From contig NZ_FOIU01000003.1 in the NCBI RefSeq assembly GCF_900111495.1, positions 1 to 64,000 of the forward strand: a DNA stretch of 64,000 nt, given 5' to 3'. Numbering within the stretch: position 1 is the first letter of the stretch; every line of letters starts with the position of its first letter. Made by a program: the position numbers and the translations under genes. The notes below the pieces were generated by a model. That model saw only the letters and a program-made list of their open reading frames with translations, had not been told where the DNA came from and ran no database searches. The DNA is from Chryseobacterium wanjuense (GTDB lineage Bacteria > Bacteroidota > Bacteroidia > Flavobacteriales > Weeksellaceae). Positions 1 through 7,568 of this stretch are shown here, one piece after another.

Positions 1-28
1 TTTTGATAATTTTTTGTTGTGTTGTCAT

Positions 29-85
29 AATACTTAATCTGTTTTAAAGTTATTTAATTTGATTATAACTGTCAGATTAAGTATT
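29..85. repeat. 13-bp perfect inverted repeat
   Basis: The arms AATACTTAATCTG (29-41) and CAGATTAAGTATT (73-85) are perfect reverse complements separated by 31 nt. The pair lies just past the 3' end of the minus-strand gene that ends at 108. It could be a weak terminator or the edge of a mobile segment. The long loop and the absence of a T-tract close to either arm make a classical terminator unlikely. Confidence 0.5.
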
Positions 86-107
86 GACTAATTCATATAA
101 ATAGATA

Positions 108-926
108 TTAAAGTTTGCTCTCTTTATAGGTTCTGATGTTCCTTATTTTACTGTTAAAGCTGATTCCAATTCCATAAATGTCAGGATTATCAATTCTAAA
201 CTTTTCTGCATAATCTTTAACTAAAATTTGGTCTAAAGCTTCTTGAGAATCATCAGAATCCTCTGAAAATTTGAATTCCATTATATATATTTTACGACTA
301 AATCGTATAACTGCATCTATCCTTCCAATATTTGTTGATTCCTCCGGAACAATATCAAATCCAAGTAGTTTCAAAATCAAAAAGACATTTGCATGATAAT
401 AGCCTTCTGTCTGTTTAACAATCTCGTAAGAAACGTTTGCAAAAATGGATTTTAGATCAGTAATGAAATCGTCTATATTGTGTTTTATTAATTGATATCT
501 CAACTTTTGATATAGTAAAACATTTTCATCCTCTAGATCATAAATTTCAATGGCATATTCAAAAGCTGATAAGATCTTTTCTATATACATCACAAAGCTG
601 GAAATAATCCAATCGGTATCTTCACCGTCATAAAGGCTATCTACAAGATGCCTGTCTCCATTAATGTCATCAATAAATCTTTGTAAATAAAAAAGTAAGT
701 TTTGCGGTGTAGCAAATCTATGAGGTATTAATTGTTCGAAGTTGAGATTTTCCTCAATATTGGAATGAATATTATTCAGAAAATTAAGAATTTCATCTCC
801 CTTTGGAAGCCTATAAATCCCAAATTCTCTCTGTTCGTTTACTGCCCTGTAAAAATCAGTGAACTCAAAAATATTATACGTGAAAAATTTATGTAGATAC
901 TGCTCTACCCTTTCAATTTTTGTCAT
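108..926 (-). CDS. PD-(D/E)XK nuclease-superfamily protein (DUF1703/PDDEXK_9-like)
   Basis: This 272-residue protein has a helical N-terminal two thirds that I do not recognise. The C-terminal third (about 170-265) resembles the PD-(D/E)XK domain that follows an AAA ATPase in DUF1703 proteins. Visible landmarks are E174-G-YYH, GRIDAVI with D204, MEFKF with E217 and K219, and Q233. The usual N-terminal AAA-ATPase domain of that family is absent, so this is either a stand-alone variant or a 5'-shortened gene. It is the last gene of a minus-strand run of nuclease-like proteins, 31 nt after the gene at 958-2097. A nuclease or degenerate nuclease role is inferred from the fold. The function of the DUF1703 family is not firmly established. 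Confidence 0.7.
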   Translation of the reverse strand: MTKIERVEQYLHKFFTYNIFEFTDFYRAVNEQREFGIYRLPKGDEILNFLNNIHSNIEENLNFEQLIPHRFATPQNLLFYLQRFIDDINGDRHLVDSLYDGEDTDWIISSFVMYIEKILSAFEYAIEIYDLEDENVLLYQKLRYQLIKHNIDDFITDLKSIFANVSYEIVKQTEGYYHANVFLILKLLGFDIVPEESTNIGRIDAVIRFSRKIYIMEFKFSEDSDDSQEALDQILVKDYAEKFRIDNPDIYGIGISFNSKIRNIRTYKESKL

Positions 927-957
927 TGGTTTATTAGCTTATTAGTAGATTTAGATT

Positions 958-2097
958 TTACCAGTCCATATTTGCTGCATTGTCAAAGATTCCCTGCAAA
1001 TGATCACAAAATTTTTCCATTGTGTCATTATCATGCATAGCAGATTCATACATCCCATTGCTTGCATAAGGTAAAATTGTGACCAACCCATGGCCTTGTG
1101 TATAGGTGAGAGCCGGTTTTAAATTGGAGCTATTTACATCAGAGATAAAAGATTCTATCAAACCTATCACTTCATGGTCTTTAAATTCCAGTGTACCTCT
1201 AAAAGAAAACCTATTTTTGGTCTTATTGAAATCCATTCTTACAGGTACAGCACCTGCACCGGAATGAAAATAGAATGCATTACCTTCTTTTCCAAATGCA
1301 CCGTGAGCCACAAAGTTCCTAACTTGATTTCTAATTAAAAGTAATTCATCATAATATTCTTTTAGCTTATCGTCAGATATGACCGTATTAAATTTAGTTT
1401 TCCATTCAGCATCAATTAATTTTGTAACCTCCTCACCTGTTTTTATCTTTTGTGTAATGACCGCAAGATGAATGAACAAATGTTCTGTCCAGCTAAAAAA
1501 GGATTCAATTGTAGAAATTGCTAGCCATCTGACATTTGGTCTTACTTTATGATATTCTTTCGAGGCAAGTATCAAATGATTATCTTTCCAAATACTTTCC
1601 TTCGATAATTTACTTAGTTTTTTATTTGCTGCTTTATAAAGCTTCAAAAAATAATTAAACCTTTCAAATAAATATCCATTGTTATTTACAATATTTATTG
1701 CAGAATTCCTGATAGCCTCTTCAGCTAAATAATTAAAGTATGGTCTGGAGGATTTTATAGCGCCATTAATTTTCTTAGTAATGATTCGAGCATCCTCTTC
1801 ATCTTCTTTATTTTGAATAAAAACACCCACTCCCATTTTCCTATGCTCAATTAAAAATGCTTTTCCATTGAAATCAATTGGAATAGACCAAGCAAGCTTC
1901 TCGAATCTTCCTGCATCTCTGAAACCTAATAAATTTACAAATAAAAAATAAACTAAGTAGTAATCATGAATCTCTCTTCCTGCATCACTTCTTTCAGCAA
2001 AAAATAAAAGTTCTTCGTTTGCTTTTGTATTTACATCGACTGGCTTTATGGGAGATAAAATCTTTAAGGCATTTTCTTTATATTTTTCAATATCCAT
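958..2097 (-). CDS. Uncharacterised protein with HEPN-like R-x4-H motif
   Basis: This 379-residue soluble protein has no signal peptide or membrane segment. Around residues 253-267 the helix LLLIRNQVRNFVAHG contains R260-x4-H265, the R-x4-6-H signature of HEPN ribonuclease domains, with a further arginine at 256. An aromatic-rich helix before it (195-212) fits the first helices of a HEPN bundle. The N-terminal 190 residues are not recognised. It sits between a PD-(D/E)XK gene and a McrB-N/nuclease gene, all on the minus strand with short gaps. HEPN proteins in such neighbourhoods are often RNA-cutting effectors of defence or toxin systems. That role is inference here, and a non-catalytic HEPN is possible. 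Confidence 0.6.
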   Translation of the reverse strand: MDIEKYKENALKILSPIKPVDVNTKANEELLFFAERSDAGREIHDYYLVYFLFVNLLGFRDAGRFEKLAWSIPIDFNGKAFLIEHRKMGVGVFIQNKEDEEDARIITKKINGAIKSSRPYFNYLAEEAIRNSAINIVNNNGYLFERFNYFLKLYKAANKKLSKLSKESIWKDNHLILASKEYHKVRPNVRWLAISTIESFFSWTEHLFIHLAVITQKIKTGEEVTKLIDAEWKTKFNTVISDDKLKEYYDELLLIRNQVRNFVAHGAFGKEGNAFYFHSGAGAVPVRMDFNKTKNRFSFRGTLEFKDHEVIGLIESFISDVNSSNLKPALTYTQGHGLVTILPYASNGMYESAMHDNDTMEKFCDHLQGIFDNAANMDW

Positions 2098-2143
2098 ACT
2101 CTATTTTATGTGTAGTTAAGTATTTTCAGCTTTCTGCGATTTT

Positions 2144-3223
2144 TTATTCTATTGCTACATTTATATAATCAAATTCAAGTTTCAAATTCTGTTTTAAATA
2201 TTCGATATATTTTATATCATTATCGTTTGCCGGGTACTGTCCCACGATAATATGCTTCCTAGGTCTTTCATCTCTATCATTGAGTGAATAAAGTAATATC
2301 TGCCCCAGTGCTTCCTTTACGCATTGAGAAGCATATGATGATGATTTGACCTCATAAAAAGAAACATAATCCGGCTGGATGAGTTTTACATCAATGAAAT
2401 TCTCCTCAATTAGAACATTTTTCCTACCATACGTGTCGGAGAGTAATTTTACTAATGCTTCCTGAATTTTGTTATGCTTCTGCTGTGCCACGTATGAAGC
2501 TCCTCCCTTTCTTACCTGCGTTTCAATATTTCTCGATCCTGTCGCCCTCCTCTTTGTCCTCATTTCTTTTATTCGAATGGTTCTTCCTGCAATTTCAATT
2601 TTATCATCTTCAGTACCAAACTCGTCGTATAACTTTCTCATAAAACTATATACATCAAGATCTGCCGGTTTATTCAACATCATTACATTCTGAATGTCTG
2701 AAATTTTGGTATTACGATCTGCTTTTAGACCAAAAAAATGTGCTATTTTAAGCAAAACATCACGTTTAAATATTGGGATAAGCCTTTCATTAGAGTACAA
2801 AAACGCGACTTTCCATTTAAACAGGTCAGGTAAAAGGATATTATCAATCAGATCAAATTTCCCGCATTCCGAAAATTTTATAATATTAATCAGGTCATTT
2901 CTAGTATTCTCAAATGCAGTTTTTCTACTAACCCCATATGCCTTCAGCCAGGAATATTTTTCATCATTTTTATAGTTTTTTGGTCTTTTAGTTAAATCTT
3001 TCCTTTCATATATTCCGAATTTAATAGAAGTCATTCCTTTAATGCTTCCAAGTATTCTCGTTCTTGTTTCTATCCACTGACAAAATGTGTCTTTATTTCC
3101 AAGCCCTACATATTCTTCCAAAGTCATATCTAAGACATTTTCAACAGTCCATCTTGCTAAAAAGAGATCAAGAAGTTCTTTACATTCCTCTATGTTCATG
3201 TTTCTAATTTTAAAATAATGCAT
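2144..3223 (-). CDS. McrB N-terminal-like domain fused to PD-(D/E)XK nuclease
   Basis: This 359-residue protein has two parts. Residues about 10-165 resemble the N-terminal domain of some McrB-type restriction proteins: MTLEEYVGLGNKDTFCQW, then LGSIKG, KFGIY, YSWLKAYG, AF and LFKWKVAFLYS. Residues about 245-345 form a PD-(D/E)XK core: E255 in a helix, QPDYVSFYEVKSS with D285, E291 and K293, then Q308 in a following helix. No Walker A or B motif separates them, so the GTPase motor of McrB is missing. The stop codon of the upstream gene is 4 nt before this start, suggesting one transcript. A likely activity is restriction-like cleavage of modified or foreign DNA (inference). An alternative start lies at residue 9. 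Confidence 0.65.
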   Translation of the reverse strand: MHYFKIRNMNIEECKELLDLFLARWTVENVLDMTLEEYVGLGNKDTFCQWIETRTRILGSIKGMTSIKFGIYERKDLTKRPKNYKNDEKYSWLKAYGVSRKTAFENTRNDLINIIKFSECGKFDLIDNILLPDLFKWKVAFLYSNERLIPIFKRDVLLKIAHFFGLKADRNTKISDIQNVMMLNKPADLDVYSFMRKLYDEFGTEDDKIEIAGRTIRIKEMRTKRRATGSRNIETQVRKGGASYVAQQKHNKIQEALVKLLSDTYGRKNVLIEENFIDVKLIQPDYVSFYEVKSSSYASQCVKEALGQILLYSLNDRDERPRKHIIVGQYPANDNDIKYIEYLKQNLKLEFDYINVAIE

Positions 3224-3227
3224 CGCT

Positions 3228-3872
3228 TTAAAACCTAAGAACGTTCCAATCTAAAGTTATATCTTTGTTTTTATTTAATTTTTCTACCTTATTAATTATT
3301 GATTTTCGATGGGCAACGCCACACATAAACACTGCCTTGTCAAATTGGTTGGTTTTACAGTATGAATAAATATTGTCAAGCATCTCATCTTCGTACAAAT
3401 CAATAGAATTGATTGCATCTTTGTTTAATGCGGTATCACTTAAAATAATGTTTTCCAATTTGCGCATATCTTCCTGAAGCTGTATACTTACATCACTATT
3501 AAGGAACTGAAAACCATATTTTGCCGATAATACATTAAAGTTTTCTATTTTTCTTTGTAACTCTATATTTTGAGTTGCTATTTCATATTTTTCATTAAAT
3601 ACGTCGGACATTCCACTATCCAGCACAGGAACATATTTAAAGGTAGATTTGTACTGATATTTTTGGATTGCTTCGATCTCAAGTTTATTATGCAAAATCC
3701 CAAAGTCGGAAAATAAATGTTCTTGATTGTTCGAATAAGTTTCTCTTAAGGCTTCTAAAAAAATAACTTCAGGATGTATTTGTTCAACTATTTTACAAAG
3801 TTCATCAGCATTACACTGTCCATTTTGTTTATGTGTGGTACTGATGTAAATAATTTCATACATATTCTCCAA
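3228..3872 (-). CDS. TraB/ChaN-like uncharacterised protein
   Basis: This 214-residue soluble protein begins with a short beta strand, then STTHKQNGQC containing H14, then a helix and HPEVIFLE ending at E40. Near the C-terminus is VFMCGVAHRKSI with H188. An early T-x-H, a strand ending in LE and a late G-x-x-H resemble the TraB/GumN/ChaN (erythromycin-esterase-like) fold, where these residues sit in the active or metal site. The similarity is by motif only and moderate. It is the first gene of the compact minus-strand group reaching down to position 108, and 4 nt separate it from the McrB-N/nuclease gene. Its contribution to that group is unknown. Confidence 0.5.
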   Translation of the reverse strand: MENMYEIIYISTTHKQNGQCNADELCKIVEQIHPEVIFLEALRETYSNNQEHLFSDFGILHNKLEIEAIQKYQYKSTFKYVPVLDSGMSDVFNEKYEIATQNIELQRKIENFNVLSAKYGFQFLNSDVSIQLQEDMRKLENIILSDTALNKDAINSIDLYEDEMLDNIYSYCKTNQFDKAVFMCGVAHRKSIINKVEKLNKNKDITLDWNVLRF

Positions 3873-4018
3873 GGTTATAATAATGTAAATTATATTCTAA
3901 TTAATAAAAAAAGGCCTCGAATGTCTCGAAGCACTAAACAGCTACTACTTATGAAAGCTATTGCCAACAAAAAGTTAATTTAAAAGAAACTATTTCAAAA
4001 TATCAGAATTTGATTTGT

Positions 4019-4255
4019 TTACTTAGAATTCAACAGATTACTGTAAAGATCATTATCAATTGTATATCCTAAATCTTCAAAATGTTTTACATAGTTTTTC
4101 GCAGTATCAATTGTATGCATATTCACTTCTGGAAATTTCTTTTGTATTTCTGCAACATTCATTGTAATGTCGTTTTCATAATCTCCCGAAATTCCGATAA
4201 AGAATTGGCAGATTTTATTCTTGTTGTCTCTAACGACAATATCATAATTTGGCAT
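4019..4255 (-). CDS. Small uncharacterised protein
   Basis: This 78-residue acidic protein has no signal peptide or transmembrane stretch and is not recognised. Residues 27-72 look helical, with a short segment NMHTIDTAKNYVKHFEDLG that could be one amphipathic helix. It starts with ATG preceded by an A/T-rich leader. It stands alone between the TraB-like gene (start 3872) and the broken PIN gene (end 4385), on the same strand as both. Small proteins in such islands can be antitoxins or regulators, but nothing here shows that. Confidence 0.5.
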   Translation of the reverse strand: MPNYDIVVRDNKNKICQFFIGISGDYENDITMNVAEIQKKFPEVNMHTIDTAKNYVKHFEDLGYTIDNDLYSNLLNSK

Positions 4256-4384
4256 ATGGATATTTTTTTAGTTATATATCAAACTTAAGAAATATTATAA
4301 TAAGTCAATTACGGTTTTCCGTAAAAGAGAAAATGTTTAACATGAATTTTTTAAAAATCACAGTTTAGCCGAAGGCAAGAATCT

Positions 4385-5336
4385 TTATTGTTCCAAGCCT
4401 AGTAACGCAAGAAAATCGGTCAACTTTATAGCCTTACCGTCAAAACCACACTTATTGAAAGAATCAATTATATTTTGATCTTCTGTTACTAAAACAACAT
4501 CCTCACCCTGTGGATTATAAAGAGTTCCAAATATTAAAGAAATATCTAGGATAGTATTCCAGCGTTTATCTTTCAAATCACTAATTGCAATAACTCCGTT
4601 TCCGATGTTGTCCAATAATAATTCATTCATTACAAGAGCCGGACAAAAATCTTTCATGAACTTAACAACCGTTCGAAAAAACCCTTCATCCTTTTGATAG
4701 GTTTCTTTTACATTAAAATATGCTCGATCAATCATACTTTGTGCAACTAAAAATGACAATTCCCCTTTTCTCAAACTAGCCAAAAATTTTCGCCTTTGTT
4801 CTCTCTTGACTTTGCCTTCAAAGTAAGCCCAATCCACATTTCCTTCATTGATAGATTTGATGTAGTTTTCGTAGTTTTGTCTAATCATCTCTTTTTCAAA
4901 ATCTAATTGATTGCCAACCGCTTCAATGGCATCATCAATATTATCTTCAGGTGTAATTGGATCATTTCCTGCAAGTTTTTGTGCTAGTGTTATCGTTTGG
5001 GAATACATTTTCAGAAAATTTTCTTCTTTTCCAAAAAGATAGTTCCCTAGAATTACATCCATTGGCGGAGTAAATTTAACGTGTAAATTATTGTTTGTTT
5101 TTTCGGTAGACAAGTTAACTAATAGTGTCAGACCTTTTCTACATTCATCTTTTTCAATTGGATGAGCATCATTATAATGATTTATAAGTTCCATTGCTGG
5201 AATTATAGGAAATGTTATAATTATTGATTTATCTTTAGCTGCCTCGATTATTTCTTTTTGTAATGAATCAATTTCCTCTGGGGGTTTTATCTCTAATCAA
5301 GTTTCGATAAATGTTTGTATCTAGTATAATTTTCAT
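4385..5336 (-). pseudogene. PIN-domain protein, frameshifted near the N-terminus
   Basis: The original start is ATG at 5336, giving MKIILDTNIYRNLIRDKTP, a typical PIN-domain opening with the first acidic residue (D6). The frame then stops. Skipping one base of the C5 run on the minus strand (5280-5284) restores reading as PEEIDSLQKEI and joins the 269-residue open frame from 5194 to 4385. That part ends DISLIFGTLYNPQGEDVVLVTEDQ, the late PIN strand with its acidic residues. Full length would be about 316 residues, like larger single-domain PIN proteins (DUF4935-like). PIN domains are Mg-dependent RNases. No antitoxin gene is obvious beside it. The lesion may be real or a homopolymer sequencing error. 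Confidence 0.7.
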
Positions 5337-5556
5337 AGTATATTAATTGTTTTGTTAATTCTAAAATTACAAAATATTACTTTATAACGAGCATACAATG
5401 AAAGCATTAAATAAGTGGAGAAGAAGTTATCTTTTACTAATTTACCAAACCTGCTAAAGAAGAACAACATCACTTGGCATTTACTTAAGAATATTAGTAT
5501 TCCAAACAAAAATTACCTAAAATTTGTATTGAATAAATGTTGATGAAGCCAAAAAT

Positions 5557-5778
5557 TTAGTTAAGATCAGAACTGTCATCTGAATTTAAATAACAGAAAA
5601 TGAATTTATCCATTAAATAAATCATAACTTTTATTAATTCAGATTTAAATAATACTTTGTATCCGTTAAAAATTTGTTTTTGAGAAAACATACCTTCTTT
5701 TGCCAAAGAAAAAACAGTGTAAATAAAATCTGAACAGTTTTTTCTCTCTAATTTAAAAATAAACTTAGAAAAATCCAT
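5557..5778 (-). CDS. Doubtful small ORF
   Basis: This 73-codon frame encodes a lysine/phenylalanine-rich peptide with no recognised motif. Its ATG lies inside a 12-bp inverted repeat (5769-5805) that looks like a bidirectional terminator. That would sequester the start and argues against translation. There is no evidence beyond the open frame itself, and it may be chance in AT-rich DNA. Confidence 0.2.
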   Translation of the reverse strand: MDFSKFIFKLERKNCSDFIYTVFSLAKEGMFSQKQIFNGYKVLFKSELIKVMIYLMDKFIFCYLNSDDSSDLN

Positions 5779-5805
5779 CTCAAATAATTTTGAAGATGGA
5801 TTTTT
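5769..5805. terminator. Hairpin with perfect 12-bp stem
   Basis: AAAAATCCATCT (5769-5780) pairs with AGATGGATTTTT (5794-5805) around a 13-nt loop. Both strands give a stem ending in a T-run (plus strand TTTTTGTTTT), so it can terminate in either direction. No gene clearly ends here, which suggests a terminator left over from lost genes. Confidence 0.6.
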
Positions 5806-6132
5806 GTTTTAAATATTAAAATTTACATAAAAAAAAACTATAAACCTATGAGTAGTATTTTCTGTTTTAAGAAAATACATAACTTTCATTAGATTATCTA
5901 TTAATATCAAACTATTAATTAAATCTTCATTAAACAGTAAAAATAGTTGAAGCCAACTAAGATCTAAATATATCTATTTGATTATTACATTTACCAAAAA
6001 AAAATTATATTGCAAAAAACTTTACCACTGTAAGTGATTAAAAGTTAAAATTGGAATTACCAATTCTTGTTTAATTTGGCTAAAAACGGATTAAATCATT
6101 GACAAAAATATTTTTATAGAAGCTCGTCAAGG
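5806..6132. other. AT-rich gap, nothing recognised
   Basis: This stretch of about 330 bases is very AT-rich, with frequent stops in all frames and no recognisable motif. It separates the minus-strand accessory island from the mobile-element debris that begins at 6133. Confidence 0.5.
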
Positions 6133-6160
6133 TCAGATGACAGGATTATTTAATTCTACA

Positions 6161-6214
6161 ATTCTTTCTAAATCTCCCACCAAATGTTTCGATATATCTT
6201 CGGTTATGGGTACA
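6161..6214 (+). repeat. 54-nt dispersed repeat, copy A
   Basis: This segment matches 31546-31599 at 51 of 54 positions without gaps, and 42705-42758 more loosely. It is oriented with GGGTACA at its right end. Like the other two copies it is followed within about 10 nt by a hairpin of unrelated sequence and a T-rich tract. On the minus strand it encodes the VPITEEISKHLVEDLERI-like tail of a serine recombinase. Confidence 0.75.
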
Positions 6215-6222
6215 AATTCATT

Positions 6223-6260
6223 GCAAACCCTCATCCACAAAGGGTTTGCAGTTTTATATT
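6223..6260 (+). terminator. Hairpin and T-rich tail after repeat copy A
   Basis: GCAAACCCT (6223-6231) pairs perfectly with AGGGTTTGC (6241-6249) across a 9-nt loop. AGTTTTATATTTTT follows on the plus strand. It has the form of an intrinsic terminator for plus-strand transcription, although no intact plus-strand gene precedes it. Confidence 0.6.
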
Positions 6261-6310
6261 TTTAATTTTCCTTGAGCGTTAAATTTTAACCGTGTAAAAA
6301 TTCGTGTAAA

Positions 6311-6550
6311 ATGAAAACGTATCACTCCCCCTTAAAAGTATATCCTATGTCGTGGGATAAAAGAAATGCTACCAACTTAAAAAAGATTGGGAAATAAGGT
6401 ACATTTACTTCTGTGATGAATATCCACAAGGTAAAATTATCAGATTCAAAGGTATAAATCACTGTAAATCCCTTTCTGAAAAGCAGGATCACACTAGAAT
6501 GTTAATGGAAAATGAAATTCTAGCACTATCTTGTAGAATTAATGATTGAC
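6311..6550 (+). pseudogene. Tyrosine integrase N-terminal fragment
   Basis: From ATG 6311 the frame reads MKTYHSPLKVYPMSWDKRNA, then shifts near 6380. It continues as LKKDWEIRYIYFCDEYPQG, KIIRFKGINHCKSLSEKQ and further, up to TGA at 6548-6550. The W-x-I-x-Y, F-x-G-I-N and C-K-(T/S) pattern is that of the arm-binding N-terminus of Bacteroidota phage-type integrases. The core-binding and catalytic domains are missing. It marks a former integration event beside the nuclease island. Confidence 0.65.
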
Positions 6551-6552
6551 GT

Positions 6553-6985
6553 TTATGCAGGTGATAATCTGTGGGATTTTAAATAAAGGGCAGTACGGTT
6601 CAGATAGGGAAAAAGAAGAATCAGCAACAGAAATGCTGCCAGTAGCCATATCATCATTTCATAATAATCCATGGCAAAACTTACATGATTCTGGACATTC
6701 ATTCTTCCCACCAACAGTTTATTGGAAGCCTTTACAGCATGGTCTTCAAGCATTCCTCCGGCCGAAAGCTTAGAGCCTGTTTATGAACAAAGTCTTTTAC
6801 AAAAGGATCCACAGCACTCAAGTGATCCTGAAAAGCATTGTAATGACTGCTCTTTTCATAAAGTTCAAAAAAATTGATCAGCGCTATACTGATACAAAAT
6901 TCAAAATATCGTATTGCCGTTGCCGAAGAGCCGATGGACGCCGGAACTAATGATATGATAAAAATAATAGATGCTTACCAAACCT
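6553..6985 (-). pseudogene. MFS transporter C-terminal remnant
   Basis: The minus strand preserves, with at least one frameshift, LVPASIGSSATAIRYFEF, ALINFFELYEKSSHYNAFQD and HVSFAMDYYEMM, ending in HRLSPA at 6553. The intact MFS protein at 26499-28088 has the matching segments SVPVSLGPSA, AIRYFGYAVSIAIINYFELF, HYNAFQDHL, FAMDYYEMM and RRLSPA. This is the tail of a paralogous DHA2-type drug exporter whose first two thirds are gone. It separates the integrase fragment from the intact NO-response cluster. Confidence 0.8.
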
Positions 6986-7023
6986 TTTCATGATCTTTAT
7001 CAAGCCTCATTAAAATAAAAGAG

Positions 7024-7040
7024 TTTTTTATCTTTTATTA
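7024..7040 (-). promoter_or_regulatory. Candidate Rrf2 regulator site, inverted copy
   Basis: The minus strand reads TAATAAAAGATAAAAAA, the same core found upstream of 7569 and 9270. It lies about 40 bp before the Rrf2 gene, just upstream of TATATTTG (7053-7060), which fits the Bacteroidota -7 element TAnnTTTG. Autoregulation is inferred from the repeated motif. Confidence 0.4.
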
Positions 7041-7079
7041 AAAATAAATTTATATATTTGCCCTATAAAATCAGTTACA

Positions 7080-7511
7080 ATGTTTTCCAAAACCTGCGAG
7101 TATGCTTTAAGAGCTTTAATTTATATTGCCCAGCAGTCTAAAAATGACAGCAGGGTCGGAATTAAAGACATTTCAAAGAGCATTAATTCTCCTGAGCATT
7201 TTATCGCGAAAATCCTTCAGGATCTGAGCAGAAAAGGATTTGTACAATCTGCAAAGGGACCGAATGGAGGTTTCTATATGGATGAGAAAAACCTGGGCAC
7301 CAATATTGCTGATATTGTTAGGGAAATTGACGGTGATAAACTGTTTTCCGGATGCGGACTCGGGCTCGATCAATGCTCTGAAATTCATCCCTGTCCTCTC
7401 CATAACCAGTTTAAAAGTATCAGACAGGATCTTCGCATTATGCTTGAAACATCCAAAGTACAAATGTTTGTAGATAACCTGGATTTAAAATTGACCTACC
7501 TTAAGGCATAA
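7080..7511 (+). CDS. Rrf2-family transcription regulator, NsrR-like
   Basis: This 143-residue protein has an N-terminal winged helix: residues 1-60 include YALRALIYIAQ, then the SINSPEHFIAKILQDLSRKG recognition region and GPNGGFY for the wing. A cysteine cluster follows at about 98-112 (GCGLGLDQCSEIHPC), the place where NsrR and IscR bind a [2Fe-2S] or [4Fe-4S] cluster. Fe-S Rrf2 proteins of this kind usually act as repressors that release DNA when nitric oxide or iron stress damages the cluster. Immediately downstream are a RIC/YtfE repair protein and a NO reductase, so NO sensing is the likely role. A shared A-rich motif precedes this gene and two downstream genes. Confidence 0.85.
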   Translation: MFSKTCEYALRALIYIAQQSKNDSRVGIKDISKSINSPEHFIAKILQDLSRKGFVQSAKGPNGGFYMDEKNLGTNIADIVREIDGDKLFSGCGLGLDQCSEIHPCPLHNQFKSIRQDLRIMLETSKVQMFVDNLDLKLTYLKA

Positions 7512-7552
7512 AAAAATTTAAATCAATAAAAGATAAAAAGGTATTAATATAT
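7510..7552 (+). promoter_or_regulatory. Candidate NO-responsive operator/promoter, copy 1
   Basis: This A-rich block contains AATAAAAGATAAAAAGGTAT and lies directly before the gene at 7569. It aligns over roughly 40 bases with 9229-9269 in front of the RIC gene, sharing AAAAAAATTTAAA, AATAAAAGA-AAAAA and GTATTA. Two such extended matches in one cluster encoding an Rrf2 regulator suggest its operator (inference). Confidence 0.45.
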
Positions 7553-7568
7553 TAAATAATCCAAAAAA

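Larger units (their letters stand above)
6133..6275 (-). pseudogene. Serine recombinase 3'-end remnant (copy A)
   Basis: The minus strand reads in one frame as VCNEFVPITEDISKHLVGDL followed by ERIVELNNPVI and a stop at 6133. The C-terminus of the recombinase remnant at 31500-32040 carries the near-identical VPITEEISKHLVEDLERIS, so this is the tail of a related gene. Nothing upstream of about 6275 continues the protein. It includes the 54-nt repeat described separately. Confidence 0.6.

Noticed and set aside
3921..3983. Plus-strand ORF of 20 codons (MSRSTKQLLLMKAIANKKLI).
   Set aside because: No recognisable start signal, family or neighbour relation. The length is within chance for this composition.
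5280..5284. Programmed ribosomal frameshift in the PIN gene.
   Set aside because: No slippery heptamer or stimulatory structure is evident; a simple indel explains it better.
6385..6420. Extra copy of the MITE-like arm (GGTACATT) in the integrase fragment.
   Set aside because: Only eight bases match and the codons belong to the integrase reading frame.
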